Source: Erysipelotrichaceae bacterium (GTDB lineage: Bacteria > Bacillota_I > Bacilli_A > Erysipelotrichales > Coprobacillaceae). Taken from it: a DNA stretch of 28,156 nucleotides. The notes under the pieces were generated by a model. It saw nothing but the letters and a program-made list of their open reading frames with translations. It ran no database searches and was not told the DNA's origin. Shown piece by piece: positions 1-6,454 of this stretch; positions within the stretch are counted from its first letter, which is position 1; the number at the start of each line of letters is the position of its first letter. The stretch is taken from NCBI GenBank assembly GCA_018365815.1, contig JAGZJH010000029.1, positions 1 to 28,156 of the forward strand, read 5' to 3'. The translations under genes were made by a program, and so were the position numbers.

Positions 1-156
1 AGCAAAAATCCCTTGAATGTTGTTAATCAATACCGCTATCGCACCTACAATTGTTACTGGCATGATAGCAACAAATGCATCCCTAATCGCCACTAAGTGT
101 CTTTGTGATCCTAGCGCTGCGGCCATAGGGACAAATTTTTCTTCTAAAAATTTCAT
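1..156 (-). CDS. PTS lactose/cellobiose-family EIIC component, N-terminal 52 residues only
   Basis: The gene runs off the left edge, so only the first 52 codons are visible. They read as the conserved start of cellobiose/lactose-type PTS permeases: a short amphipathic FLEEKFVP segment, the GSQRHLVAIRDAF motif, then the first hydrophobic membrane segment (MPVTIVGAIAVLI). The EIIC protein is the membrane channel that imports and phosphorylates a beta-glucoside or similar sugar together with EIIA and EIIB. The ATG at 154-156 has an AGGAGGAGA ribosome binding site directly upstream (about 161-170). A promoter with an embedded CcpA site lies about 100 bases upstream. The sugar cannot be told from the fragment. 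A lone EIIA of the same family lies at 23714-24025, far away. Confidence 0.88.
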   Translation of the reverse strand, partial: MKFLEEKFVPMAAALGSQRHLVAIRDAFVAIMPVTIVGAIAVLINNIQGIFA

Positions 157-692
157 ATTGTCTCCTCCTATTAGACTACTTATTGTTTACTTGCTCAAGG
201 TAAACATCGATAAGTTATCTCCTCATCACCTATCATTTCGTCCACAATTAATATACCACTTGTAAGCGCTTTAATCAAGTTGCTTTTTTATCATATTTAT
301 TTCAAAACGATTGTGTTTCTTTTTATTATTAATTTATATTTACTAAAACAATTAAAAAAAGTAAAATATTTAGTGATTTATATATTTCAATTACATTATA
401 ACTAATATTTTACTTATTCAAATAATATTATTTTTTTATAAAAATAATATTATACCTTAGTTTTATGAACTAAATATGACTTATAATTATTTTTAATAGA
501 ATATTTTATATTTTTTTGATTGAGCATCTAACACATGGAAGAAAATCATCCTTTTTTAAATTACTATAATTTCATTTAAATGTGATGTGTTAATTTGTTA
601 TAAAATGGAAAGATTTTATATTTGTTAAGGTAAAGTGTTGAGACCTGTATCATGTGATCAATCAAATTATATTTTGAAAATGAATAATGATT
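157..692. other. AT-rich intergenic region
   Basis: Apart from the EIIC promoter/leader at its left end, this 536-base stretch shows no convincing gene. It contains a pure A/T hairpin at 424-451 (AATATTATTTTT paired with AAAAATAATATT). No clear terminator for mgtE, which ends at 693, was found in it. Short open stretches lack ribosome binding sites. Confidence 0.7.
250..278 (-). promoter_or_regulatory. Sigma-A-type promoter with embedded CcpA (cre) site for the PTS EIIC gene
   Basis: On the minus strand, TTGATT (273-278) and TATATT (250-255) are separated by exactly 17 bases. The spacer and -35 contain TTAAAGCGCTTACA (261-274), which matches the cre consensus TGWAARCGYTWNCW at 13 of 14 positions. 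A CcpA site between -35 and -10 normally means repression by preferred carbon sources. The leader (about 85 nt) also holds an imperfect inverted repeat GTTTAC/GTAAAC at 185-205. Confidence 0.8.
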
Positions 693-2027
693 TTACAAAG
701 TTAATAACATTCCTGCTATATTAAAATATACAATTAAAGATAATGCATCAACAATTGTTGTAATAAATGGACTAGCCATGATCGCTGGATCAAACCCTAT
801 TTTTTGGGCACCTATTGGAAGTAAGCAACCTACTAATTTAGCAATCACTACTGTTAAAAATAGTGTCATGCATACTACAAAAGCGACGATTAAACTGTTC
901 TGGTCAATGAGTATAATTTTAATAAAATTAGCAATTGCTAATACTAAACCGATGAGTATAGATACTCTAAATTCTTTCCAAACAATTTTAGGTGTATCTT
1001 TAAATCTAAGTTCATTTAATGATAGTGCACGAATAATTGAAACTGAGGCTTGTGACCCCGAGTTTCCACCAGTATCCATTAGCATTGGGATAAATGAAGT
1101 TAAAATTACATAACTAGATAAAGCAGCTTCATATCCTTGGATTATCCTCCCAGTAATTGAAGCTGAAATCATTAGTAATAATAACCATGGAATACGGGTT
1201 TTAAAGGTTTCAAAAACTCCCATTTTTAAATACGGTTTATCAGTAGGAACGATTGCTGCCATTTTTTCAATATCTTCAGTTGTTTCTTCTTGAATAATAT
1301 CAATAATATCATCAACAGTTACAATCCCTACAAGTCTTTTTTCGTTATCTACTACCGGCATTGTGATAAAATCATATTTTTGAAAACGGTGGGCTACATT
1401 TTCTTGGTCATCATGTGTATTCACACAAATAACGTTATCTTCCATGACATCTTTAATTAATTGATTAGACTGACTTAGTAGCAATCTACGTAAAGTGATG
1501 TATCCTAGAATTTCACGTTTAGGATTAGTCACATAGCATGGATCGATGGTTTCTGAATCTTTTCCAACATTACGAATTTTTCGTATGGCATCACGAATTG
1601 TCATATCTTCATCTAAATCAACAAATTCAGTAGTCATCATGCTTCCGGCTGAATCTTCTGGGTATTGTAATAATAAATTTATTTCTTTTCTAGTTTGTTC
1701 ATTTGCTACGCCTATTAGTCGTTTAACGACTATTGCTGGCATTTCTTCAATTAAATCAACTGCATCATCTGCATACAAATCATCAATAATTAATGCTAAT
1801 TCACTATTGTTTAATGATTCAACAATTTCTTGTTGTTTGTCGCTATTTAAGTAAGAAAATACATCGGCTGCCATATCTTTTGGCAATAAACGAAATACTT
1901 TAACTAATTCAATTGTTTTTAAGCTTTCAATTACAGTAGCAATATCAACAACATTATATTCTTCAAGCATTAATCGAATAGTTGTATAATTCTTATTTTT
2001 TAATAATTCTTCTAATTTTTCTAACAT
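693..2027 (-). CDS. mgtE: Magnesium channel/transporter MgtE
   Basis: A 444-residue MgtE protein, the usual family length, that imports Mg2+ through the cytoplasmic membrane. Residues 1-130 form the helical MgtE_N superhelix. Residues about 131-250 form a pair of CBS domains (MTTEFVDLDEDMTIRDAI, then VMEDNVICV) that sense intracellular Mg2+. Five membrane helices follow from about 280 to 444. The pore signatures PMLMDTGGNSGSQAS (about 314-328) and DPAIMASPFITTIVDA (413-428) are present, including the conserved pore Asp (Asp427). I chose the ATG at 2025-2027 because GGAG sits 7 nt upstream of it; an in-frame ATG 18 bases earlier has no ribosome binding site. A TATAAT-like -10 lies at 2124-2129. 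A small leader ORF ends just upstream. Confidence 0.95.
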   Translation of the reverse strand: MLEKLEELLKNKNYTTIRLMLEEYNVVDIATVIESLKTIELVKVFRLLPKDMAADVFSYLNSDKQQEIVESLNNSELALIIDDLYADDAVDLIEEMPAIVVKRLIGVANEQTRKEINLLLQYPEDSAGSMMTTEFVDLDEDMTIRDAIRKIRNVGKDSETIDPCYVTNPKREILGYITLRRLLLSQSNQLIKDVMEDNVICVNTHDDQENVAHRFQKYDFITMPVVDNEKRLVGIVTVDDIIDIIQEETTEDIEKMAAIVPTDKPYLKMGVFETFKTRIPWLLLLMISASITGRIIQGYEAALSSYVILTSFIPMLMDTGGNSGSQASVSIIRALSLNELRFKDTPKIVWKEFRVSILIGLVLAIANFIKIILIDQNSLIVAFVVCMTLFLTVVIAKLVGCLLPIGAQKIGFDPAIMASPFITTIVDALSLIVYFNIAGMLLTL

Positions 2028-2028
2028 A

Positions 2029-2094
2029 TCAGTTCTCCATTTCATGATGAATATTTATAAAACGCCTCGAGGAGGGAACGGTATTATGTTGCAT
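2029..2094 (-). CDS. Possible 21-residue leader ORF upstream of mgtE
   Basis: A 22-codon reading frame (starting MQHNTVPSSRRFINIHHEME) starts at ATG 2092-2094 and ends with a TGA at 2029-2031, one base before the mgtE start codon in the arrangement TGATATG. Its sequence covers the mgtE ribosome binding site, so its translation would affect mgtE initiation. The AGGA upstream is about 13 nt from the ATG, which is far, so a real start is uncertain. A GC-rich palindrome CCTCGAGG lies in its middle. Leader peptides controlling Mg2+ transporters are known elsewhere (MgtL), but nothing here shows homology to them. Confidence 0.3.
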   Translation of the reverse strand: MQHNTVPSSRRFINIHHEMEN

Positions 2095-2123
2095 TATTCA
2101 TCACATCCTTTCAAACCAATTAC

Positions 2124-2129
2124 ATTATA
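2124..2129 (-). promoter_or_regulatory. Candidate -10 element for mgtE
   Basis: TATAAT on the minus strand, about 97 bases upstream of the mgtE start. No good -35 is seen at the right distance, so the promoter assignment is tentative. Confidence 0.45.
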
Positions 2130-2199
2130 CTTAAAAAATGCCGAAAAGTATAGAATAAACAAAATTCATTTCACATCTTTAACATATTATTAACTATAA

Positions 2200-2228
2200 A
2201 AAATAAAAACCCCAATTAATTGGGGTTT
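2200..2228 (-). terminator. Rho-independent terminator of rpsO
   Basis: A perfect 22-base palindrome AAACCCCAATTAATTGGGGTTT (2207-2228) lies just after the rpsO stop on the minus strand and is followed by a T-rich tail. Confidence 0.9.
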
Positions 2229-2236
2229 GTGATAAA

Positions 2237-2503
2237 TTATCTTCTTAATCCTAATTTAGATACTAACGCACTATATCTATCAAGATCTTTATTTTTTAAG
2301 TATTTTAATAAATCTCTTCTTCTACCGATTTTCTTTAAAAGACCTCTATTTGAATGATAATCTTTTTTATGCACTTTGAAGTGTTCATTTAATTTATTAA
2401 TATCAGCTGTTAATACAGCGATTTGTACTTCAGCAGAACCTGTATCTCCTTCTTTAGTTGCATATTCTTTCATGATTACTTGTTTTTCTTCTTTAGTTAA
2501 CAT
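2237..2503 (-). CDS. rpsO: 30S ribosomal protein S15
   Basis: An 88-residue protein of exactly the family length, with the S15 signatures GDTGSAEVQIAVLT, KDYHSNRGLL and IGRRRDLLKYLK. S15 binds the central domain of 16S rRNA early in 30S assembly. The ATG (2501-2503) has an AAGGAGAA ribosome binding site. It is a single-gene unit with its own promoter, a structured leader and a terminator, the usual arrangement for rpsO autoregulated by its product. Confidence 0.98.
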   Translation of the reverse strand: MLTKEEKQVIMKEYATKEGDTGSAEVQIAVLTADINKLNEHFKVHKKDYHSNRGLLKKIGRRRDLLKYLKNKDLDRYSALVSKLGLRR

Positions 2504-2582
2504 TTAAATTTCTCCTTTTCCTTAAACTTAGCAAATCCCAAGTTATTCGCCAAGAATTCAAATAACCTAGTTATCGCCGCAC
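2504..2582 (-). ncRNA. Probable S15 autoregulatory leader of rpsO
   Basis: The 5' leader between the promoter and the rpsO ribosome binding site can fold: AGGTTATT (2561-2568) pairs with AATAACTT (2540-2547) around a 13-nt loop containing GGCG. Further complementary blocks lie nearby. S15 is known to repress its own translation through such leaders in several bacterial groups. The exact class cannot be assigned by eye. Confidence 0.45.
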
Positions 2583-2587
2583 TTAAC

Positions 2588-2616
2588 ATAATACATAAAT
2601 AAAAACTATTTGTCAA
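2588..2616 (-). promoter_or_regulatory. Sigma-A-type promoter of rpsO
   Basis: Minus strand TTGACA (2611-2616), a 17-base spacer and TATTAT (2588-2593). Confidence 0.85.
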
Positions 2617-2630
2617 TTATTTTTTACAGA

Positions 2631-2662
2631 GTTAATAAAAATAACCTGTCAAAGACAGGTTA
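2631..2662 (-). terminator. Terminator of the infC-rpmI-rplT operon
   Basis: Stem AACCTGTC/GACAGGTT (2643-2661) with a 3-nt loop, followed on the minus strand by ATTTTTATT. It lies 13 bases beyond the rplT stop. Confidence 0.9.
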
Positions 2663-2674
2663 AACTTTGAAATT

Positions 2675-3028
2675 TTATTGAGCAGCTTTAGCTTTTTCAA
2701 CAATTGCAGTAAATGCTTTTGGATCACAAATTGCGATTTCTGATAACATTTTTCTGTTAATTTCTACCCCAGCTAATTTTAAACCGTGCATTAATTTAGA
2801 ATAAGAAATATTATTCATTCTAGCAGCAGCATTGATACGTGCAATCCATAATTTTCTCATTTCGCGTTTTAAATTTCTTCTATCTCTATAAGCATATTTT
2901 AAAGAGTGCATTACTTGTTCATTTGCAGTTTTATATAAAGTATGTTTTGAACCATAGTAACCTTTAGCTAATTTTAAAACTTTTTTTCTTCTACGTCTAG
3001 TAGTATATCCACCTTTTACTCTTGCCAT
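2675..3028 (-). CDS. rplT: 50S ribosomal protein L20
   Basis: A 117-residue protein with the L20 signatures MARVKGGYTTRRRRKK, KGYYGSKHTLYKTANEQVM and LWIARINAAARMNNISYSKL. L20 is an early 23S rRNA assembly protein and, in Firmicutes, the repressor of its own operon through the leader upstream of infC. The gene starts 22 bases after rpmI with AGGAGG at 3037-3042. It is the last gene of infC-rpmI-rplT. Confidence 0.98.
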   Translation of the reverse strand: MARVKGGYTTRRRRKKVLKLAKGYYGSKHTLYKTANEQVMHSLKYAYRDRRNLKREMRKLWIARINAAARMNNISYSKLMHGLKLAGVEINRKMLSEIAICDPKAFTAIVEKAKAAQ

Positions 3029-3050
3029 GTTTACGACCTCCTATATAATA

Positions 3051-3245
3051 TTAACCTTGAATTCTAGATTTAATTCTTTTGTAATCACTTTTAGAAACTA
3101 AAGTAGCTTTAGCTAAGTGTTTCTTTTGTTTATGAGTTTTGTTATGAGATAAATGTGATACATACGCATGACCACGTTTTAATTTTCCACTACCTGTAAC
3201 TTTAATACGTTTTTTTAATCCGCTGTGTGATTTCATTTTTGGCAT
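3051..3245 (-). CDS. rpmI: 50S ribosomal protein L35
   Basis: A 64-residue, highly basic protein with the L35 pattern MPKMKSHSGLKKRIKVTGSG, GKLKRGHAY and the C-terminal KSDYKRIK. It is a late component of the 50S subunit. The start has an AGGAGG site about 8 nt upstream. It sits 18 bases after infC in the conserved operon. Confidence 0.98.
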   Translation of the reverse strand: MPKMKSHSGLKKRIKVTGSGKLKRGHAYVSHLSHNKTHKQKKHLAKATLVSKSDYKRIKSRIQG

Positions 3246-3263
3246 AGTTATATCCTCCTAAGT

Positions 3264-3797
3264 CTACTTTTTCTTTGGTGCTAATATAGCAGTTAATGTT
3301 CTACCTTCAAGTTTTGCAGGTTTCTCTATTTGACAAACCTCTTTACATTGTTCAATAAAATCATTAAGTATTTTTTCACCAATATCAACATGAGCTAATT
3401 GACGACCTCTAAAACGTACTGCAACTTTAACTTTATCGCCACTTTCCAACCATTTAATTGAGCGTTTTAACTTTGTATTAAAATCATGTACATCAATCGT
3501 TGGAGAAAGTTGAGTTTCTTTAAGAGTGACAATTTTTTGGTTTTTCTTCATCTCTTTAAGTTTCTTTTGTTGTTCAAAACGATGCTTACCATAATCCATA
3601 ATACGACAAACTGGCATTTTTGCCTTTGGTGCAACACATACTAAATCAAGTGATGCGTCTCCTGCGATACGTAAAGCTTCATTACGTGATTTTACGCCTA
3701 ATTGATCACCATTTTGATCGATCACTAAAACTTCTTTAAAACGAATTTTTTCATTCACTAACTCATCTGAACCAGTGTTGTTATACTTATTGCTAAT
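3264..3797 (-). CDS. infC: Translation initiation factor IF-3, AUU start codon
   Basis: IF-3 of 177 residues that binds the 30S subunit and checks start codon and initiator tRNA. The N domain holds NEKIRFKEVLVIDQNGDQLG and PVCRIMDYGKHRFEQQKK, the C domain KLKRSIKWLESGDKVKVAV and RFRGRQLAH. I place the start at the ATT at 3795-3797: a strong GGAGGTGG site (3803-3810) lies 5 nt upstream. The upstream in-frame ATG (residue 25 of the longest frame) overlaps that same binding site, and the longest frame runs through the leader terminator. AUU initiation is a conserved feature of infC, used for IF-3 self-control. First gene of infC-rpmI-rplT. Confidence 0.95.
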   Translation of the reverse strand: MSNKYNNTGSDELVNEKIRFKEVLVIDQNGDQLGVKSRNEALRIAGDASLDLVCVAPKAKMPVCRIMDYGKHRFEQQKKLKEMKKNQKIVTLKETQLSPTIDVHDFNTKLKRSIKWLESGDKVKVAVRFRGRQLAHVDIGEKILNDFIEQCKEVCQIEKPAKLEGRTLTAILAPKKK

Positions 3798-3810
3798 AAA
3801 AGCCACCTCC

Positions 3811-3952
3811 ATTGTACAGTTATAAAATAAAAAGTGCGTACACGCACCCACATTGACATTAAGATATATATATCTTAGTGACATTTGCCCAAAGCTCTAA
3901 GCAATCAGGCGAGAAGCAGGCACTTCTTCTTTCCACTACTTTTTACTCGCTT
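3811..3952 (-). ncRNA. L20-type autoregulatory leader of infC-rpmI-rplT
   Basis: The roughly 140-nt transcribed leader contains a stable hairpin CTAAGATATATATATCTTA (about 3859-3877), the GAAGAAGTGCC/TGCTTCTCGCC region (about 3910-3930) and, right before infC, an intrinsic terminator: GTGCGT/ACGCAC (3834-3847) followed by TTTTTATTTTAT. In Firmicutes the infC leader is a transcription attenuator controlled by L20, which recognises a mimic of its 23S rRNA site. Position, size and terminal terminator fit. I matched it by layout, not by a covariance model. Confidence 0.8.
3823..3849 (-). terminator. Attenuator terminator inside the infC leader
   Basis: Minus-strand stem GTGCGT/ACGCAC at 3834-3847 followed by a run of T-rich sequence (3823-3833). 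It lies between the promoter and infC, so readthrough is needed for operon expression. Confidence 0.8.
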
Positions 3953-3981
3953 ATCTTACCAAATATATATTATAAAGTCAA
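3953..3981 (-). promoter_or_regulatory. Promoter of infC-rpmI-rplT
   Basis: Minus strand TTGACT (3976-3981), a 17-base spacer and TAAGAT (3953-3958). Confidence 0.75.
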
Positions 3982-4056
3982 TATGTTTTTTATATTATTA
4001 ATCAAATTTCATATTTCCATTTATTTTTATTTATGATACACTAGCCATAATTATAA

Positions 4057-4206
4057 TTATATGAGAAAGGAACAAAGTGTGGTAAGAGCCTTTCTAAAGT
4101 AGCCAGTCCACAAGGAAAAAGTACAAATCCACATTCACAAGATTTAAACCGTCATCAACCACGGATAAATAAGGTTGATAGAAAGGAAAAAGTATACTGT
4201 AAATGA
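4057..4206 (+). other. Unexplained, possibly structured leader/ncRNA upstream of rsmF
   Basis: This stretch is visibly richer in G and C than its AT-rich flanks yet carries no credible gene. AGAAAGG (4064-4070) can pair with CCTTTCT (4089-4095). The loop holds TGTGG (4078-4082), which can pair with CCACA at 4108-4112, giving a pseudoknot-like layout. A second hairpin is ATCAACC (4154-4160) with GGTTGAT (4173-4179). The AGAAAGGAA block recurs at 4180-4188 and could compete for the same CCTTTCT partner. One frame stays open from 4057 to 4206 but has no ATG, GTG or TTG. A weak -10-like TATGAT is at 4032-4037. No known RNA family was recognised. Confidence 0.4.
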
Positions 4207-4248
4207 TTAATTAAATGAGTCATTTATAATATATTAGGAAATAAAAAA

Positions 4249-5580
4249 ATGGATGAGTTATTTTTAAATAGAATGAAAAACTTGTTAAATGATGATTACC
4301 CGTTATTTATTGAGGCTATTAAAAATAAGCCTGTTAAAGCACTTTATTTAAATAACCTTAAAGCACCGCTTGATTTTTTAGAAAGAAAATTTGATTTAAA
4401 AAAACATCATTTTGTTGATGGGGGCTTTTATTATGATGATTGTAAATATCCATTAGGAAAGCATTCTTACTTTGATTGTGGTCTTTATTATATTCAAGAA
4501 CCTAGTGCGATGATTGTGGCTTCTTTATTAGATATTCAAGAAGGTGATTTTGTTTTAGATATGTGTGCTGCTCCTGGGGGGAAAGCCTGTTTTGTAGCCT
4601 CTCGCTTAAATCAAACCGGATTAGTTATTGCAAATGATATTAGTCATTCTAGGGCAAGTATTTTATCTTCAAATATTGAACGTTTAGGTTTAACAAACAC
4701 TATTGTTACAAGTGCAAAACCTTCAGTAATTACTTCTCAACTTCCAAATTATTTTGATAAGATTATTTTAGATGCCCCATGTTCTGGTGAAGGAATGTTT
4801 AGAAAATTAAATCAAGCCATTGAAACATGGTCTTATGATAAAGTGCTTGAATGTGCTAAGATTCAAAAAGAGTTAGTCGACGAAGCCTATAAAGCTCTAA
4901 AACCAGGAGGAGAGTTGGTTTATTCTACTTGTACTTATGCTATTGAAGAAAATGAAGATATTGTCGATTATTTATTAAATAAATACCCAGATATGAGTCT
5001 TGTTCAAATCCCTTTATCAAATGGAATGTCTCAAGGAATTCATCACCCTGAATGCGTGAGACTTTATCCCCATTTACATTTAGGTGAAGGGCATTTTATT
5101 GCTTTATTTAAAAAACAACCAAGTTTATATTCTAGTCATAATGAAACACTGAAGCCTAACATCACTAAAAATCAAATGGTGTTACTTAATGAATTTTATG
5201 AAAAATACTTCACAATCTTTCCTTCTAAAAATATCATCAATTCAAATAATCATCTTTACCAAATTCAACCTTATTTCCCTAAACTTGAAAAAGTAAAGAT
5301 TTTAAGAACCGGCCTTTATTTAGGGGAGTGTAAGAAAAATCGTTTTGAACCAAGTTATTCTTTATCACATACACTCAATCAAAATGATGTTAAAAATTAT
5401 TATAATTTTAGTGCATCAAGTATCGAAGTCAAAAAGTATTTAAAAGGTGAAACGCTTGCTGGGACAAGTCAAAAGGGCTATGGATTGTTATTAGTTGATG
5501 GATTTGCTTTGTCTTTTTATAAAGAAAGTAATGGAATCATTAAAAATCTTATTCCTAAAGGATTAAGAAAGTTATATTAA
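4249..5580 (+). CDS. RsmF/NOL1-NOP2-type rRNA cytosine-C5 methyltransferase
   Basis: A 443-residue SAM-dependent RNA m5C methyltransferase of the RsmB/RsmF family. The Rossmann SAM site is DMCAAPGGK (104-112). Motif IV DAPCSGEGMFRK (175-186) carries Cys178 and motif VI STCTY (226-230) carries the catalytic Cys228, so both required cysteines are present. The N-terminal QEPSAM element (83-88) is also typical. Residues from about 300 to 443 match the C-terminal RNA-binding extension of RsmF-like proteins. Many Firmicute members modify 16S rRNA, but the target here is inferred. The ATG follows AGGA by about 9 nt; TATAAT at 4225-4230 could be a close promoter. It is the only plus-strand gene before 14714. 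Confidence 0.92.
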   Translation: MDELFLNRMKNLLNDDYPLFIEAIKNKPVKALYLNNLKAPLDFLERKFDLKKHHFVDGGFYYDDCKYPLGKHSYFDCGLYYIQEPSAMIVASLLDIQEGDFVLDMCAAPGGKACFVASRLNQTGLVIANDISHSRASILSSNIERLGLTNTIVTSAKPSVITSQLPNYFDKIILDAPCSGEGMFRKLNQAIETWSYDKVLECAKIQKELVDEAYKALKPGGELVYSTCTYAIEENEDIVDYLLNKYPDMSLVQIPLSNGMSQGIHHPECVRLYPHLHLGEGHFIALFKKQPSLYSSHNETLKPNITKNQMVLLNEFYEKYFTIFPSKNIINSNNHLYQIQPYFPKLEKVKILRTGLYLGECKKNRFEPSYSLSHTLNQNDVKNYYNFSASSIEVKKYLKGETLAGTSQKGYGLLLVDGFALSFYKESNGIIKNLIPKGLRKLY

Positions 5581-5670
5581 AAAGAGTTCAGTGGTTAAAC
5601 AAATTATTAAATAGTTAATGAATGTATTCGTATTTTTAATAATTACAGTTTAACTTTAGAACTCTTTTTA
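5576..5670. terminator. Two-way terminator between rsmF-like gene and HAD gene
   Basis: AAAGAGTTC (5581-5589) pairs with GAACTCTTT (5659-5667), extended inside by GTTAAAC (5594-5600) with GTTTAAC (5648-5654). Both outer flanks give T-rich tails in the outgoing direction, so it can end both converging transcripts. Confidence 0.75.
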
Positions 5671-5671
5671 T

Positions 5672-6436
5672 TTATTTAATCCAACCAAAATGGCGACATG
5701 CGTAAGTAATTCCGTCGTGTTGATTGTCTTTAGTCACAAAGGTTGCAATTTCTTTTAATTCTTCAATAGCATTTCCCATTGCAATAGAAATTGGCGCTTG
5801 TTTAAACATTGTATAATCATTATGCCCATCACCAAATACCACAATATCTTTTAAATCTCCTTCAATAAGTTTAACCATTTCAACAATTCCTTGATATTTA
5901 TCATCTGGTTCTATAATAATTCCATCCTCAAAATAACGCATATAACCTAATGTTTTTAATTTAGAAAGTTTTTGTTCTTCGTCTTCTTTAATCGTAATAA
6001 ATATTTTATAAATGTCTTTTACTTGATGATAATCAAAATTTTCATCTAAAATTAAACGATGCATTTGATTTTGAGGTTGTTTGGTATTTGATGAATATAA
6101 TCGTGGTGAGTTGTCGATTGCGACATTTACAGGATATCCTTGTACTAATGCTTCATCAATGATTTCAAGTGCCTTTTGACGATCTAAAGGTTTAATATAT
6201 TTAAGTTTACCATTTAAAGTAATGCCATTGCCCCCATCAGTGACTAAGTTATCGATTCCTGATATTTTAGCTGCTTCTAAAGCCAAATATTGTGCTCGAC
6301 CCGATGCAATGGCTACAAAATGACCGTTATCTTTTAATTTTTGTAATGTGTCTAATGTATTTTGTGTAATAATTCCACCCGGATTATCGTTGGTTAAAGT
6401 CCCATCAACATCAAAAAACATATATTTCTTTTCCAT
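5672..6436 (-). CDS. Cof-type HAD-superfamily sugar/nucleotide phosphatase
   Basis: A 254-residue hydrolase of the Cof/HAD-IIB group. Motif I DVDGTLT (Asp9 nucleophile, Asp11 acid/base), motif II IASGR, and motif IV VVFGDGHNDYTMF with its Mg2+-binding Asp residues are all intact. The cap lies between about residues 80 and 180. Such enzymes dephosphorylate small phosphometabolites; the substrate is not readable. The start is the ATG at 6434-6436, with AAGGTGA (6442-6448) at proper spacing; a TTG exactly adjacent to the pepF stop has no such site. It lies 18 bases after pepF and is probably co-transcribed with it. Confidence 0.9.
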   Translation of the reverse strand: MEKKYMFFDVDGTLTNDNPGGIITQNTLDTLQKLKDNGHFVAIASGRAQYLALEAAKISGIDNLVTDGGNGITLNGKLKYIKPLDRQKALEIIDEALVQGYPVNVAIDNSPRLYSSNTKQPQNQMHRLILDENFDYHQVKDIYKIFITIKEDEEQKLSKLKTLGYMRYFEDGIIIEPDDKYQGIVEMVKLIEGDLKDIVVFGDGHNDYTMFKQAPISIAMGNAIEELKEIATFVTKDNQHDGITYACRHFGWIK

Positions 6437-6454
6437 CTTTTTCACCTTACTCAA

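Noticed and set aside
17..265. Plus-strand open frame over the EIIC start and promoter
   Set aside because: It is antisense to a clearly conserved PTS start and its promoter, with no ribosome binding site of its own.
424..451. A/T-only hairpin as a terminator for mgtE
   Set aside because: It is about 240 bases downstream, has no G/C in the stem and no clear T tract, so I list it only as sequence structure.
778..1854. Plus-strand open frames inside mgtE
   Set aside because: They are antisense shadows of a conserved gene and lack ribosome binding sites and any protein-like composition.
2046..2200. M-box magnesium riboswitch upstream of mgtE
   Set aside because: The leader is too short between the candidate -10 and the start, and I see no M-box consensus motifs.
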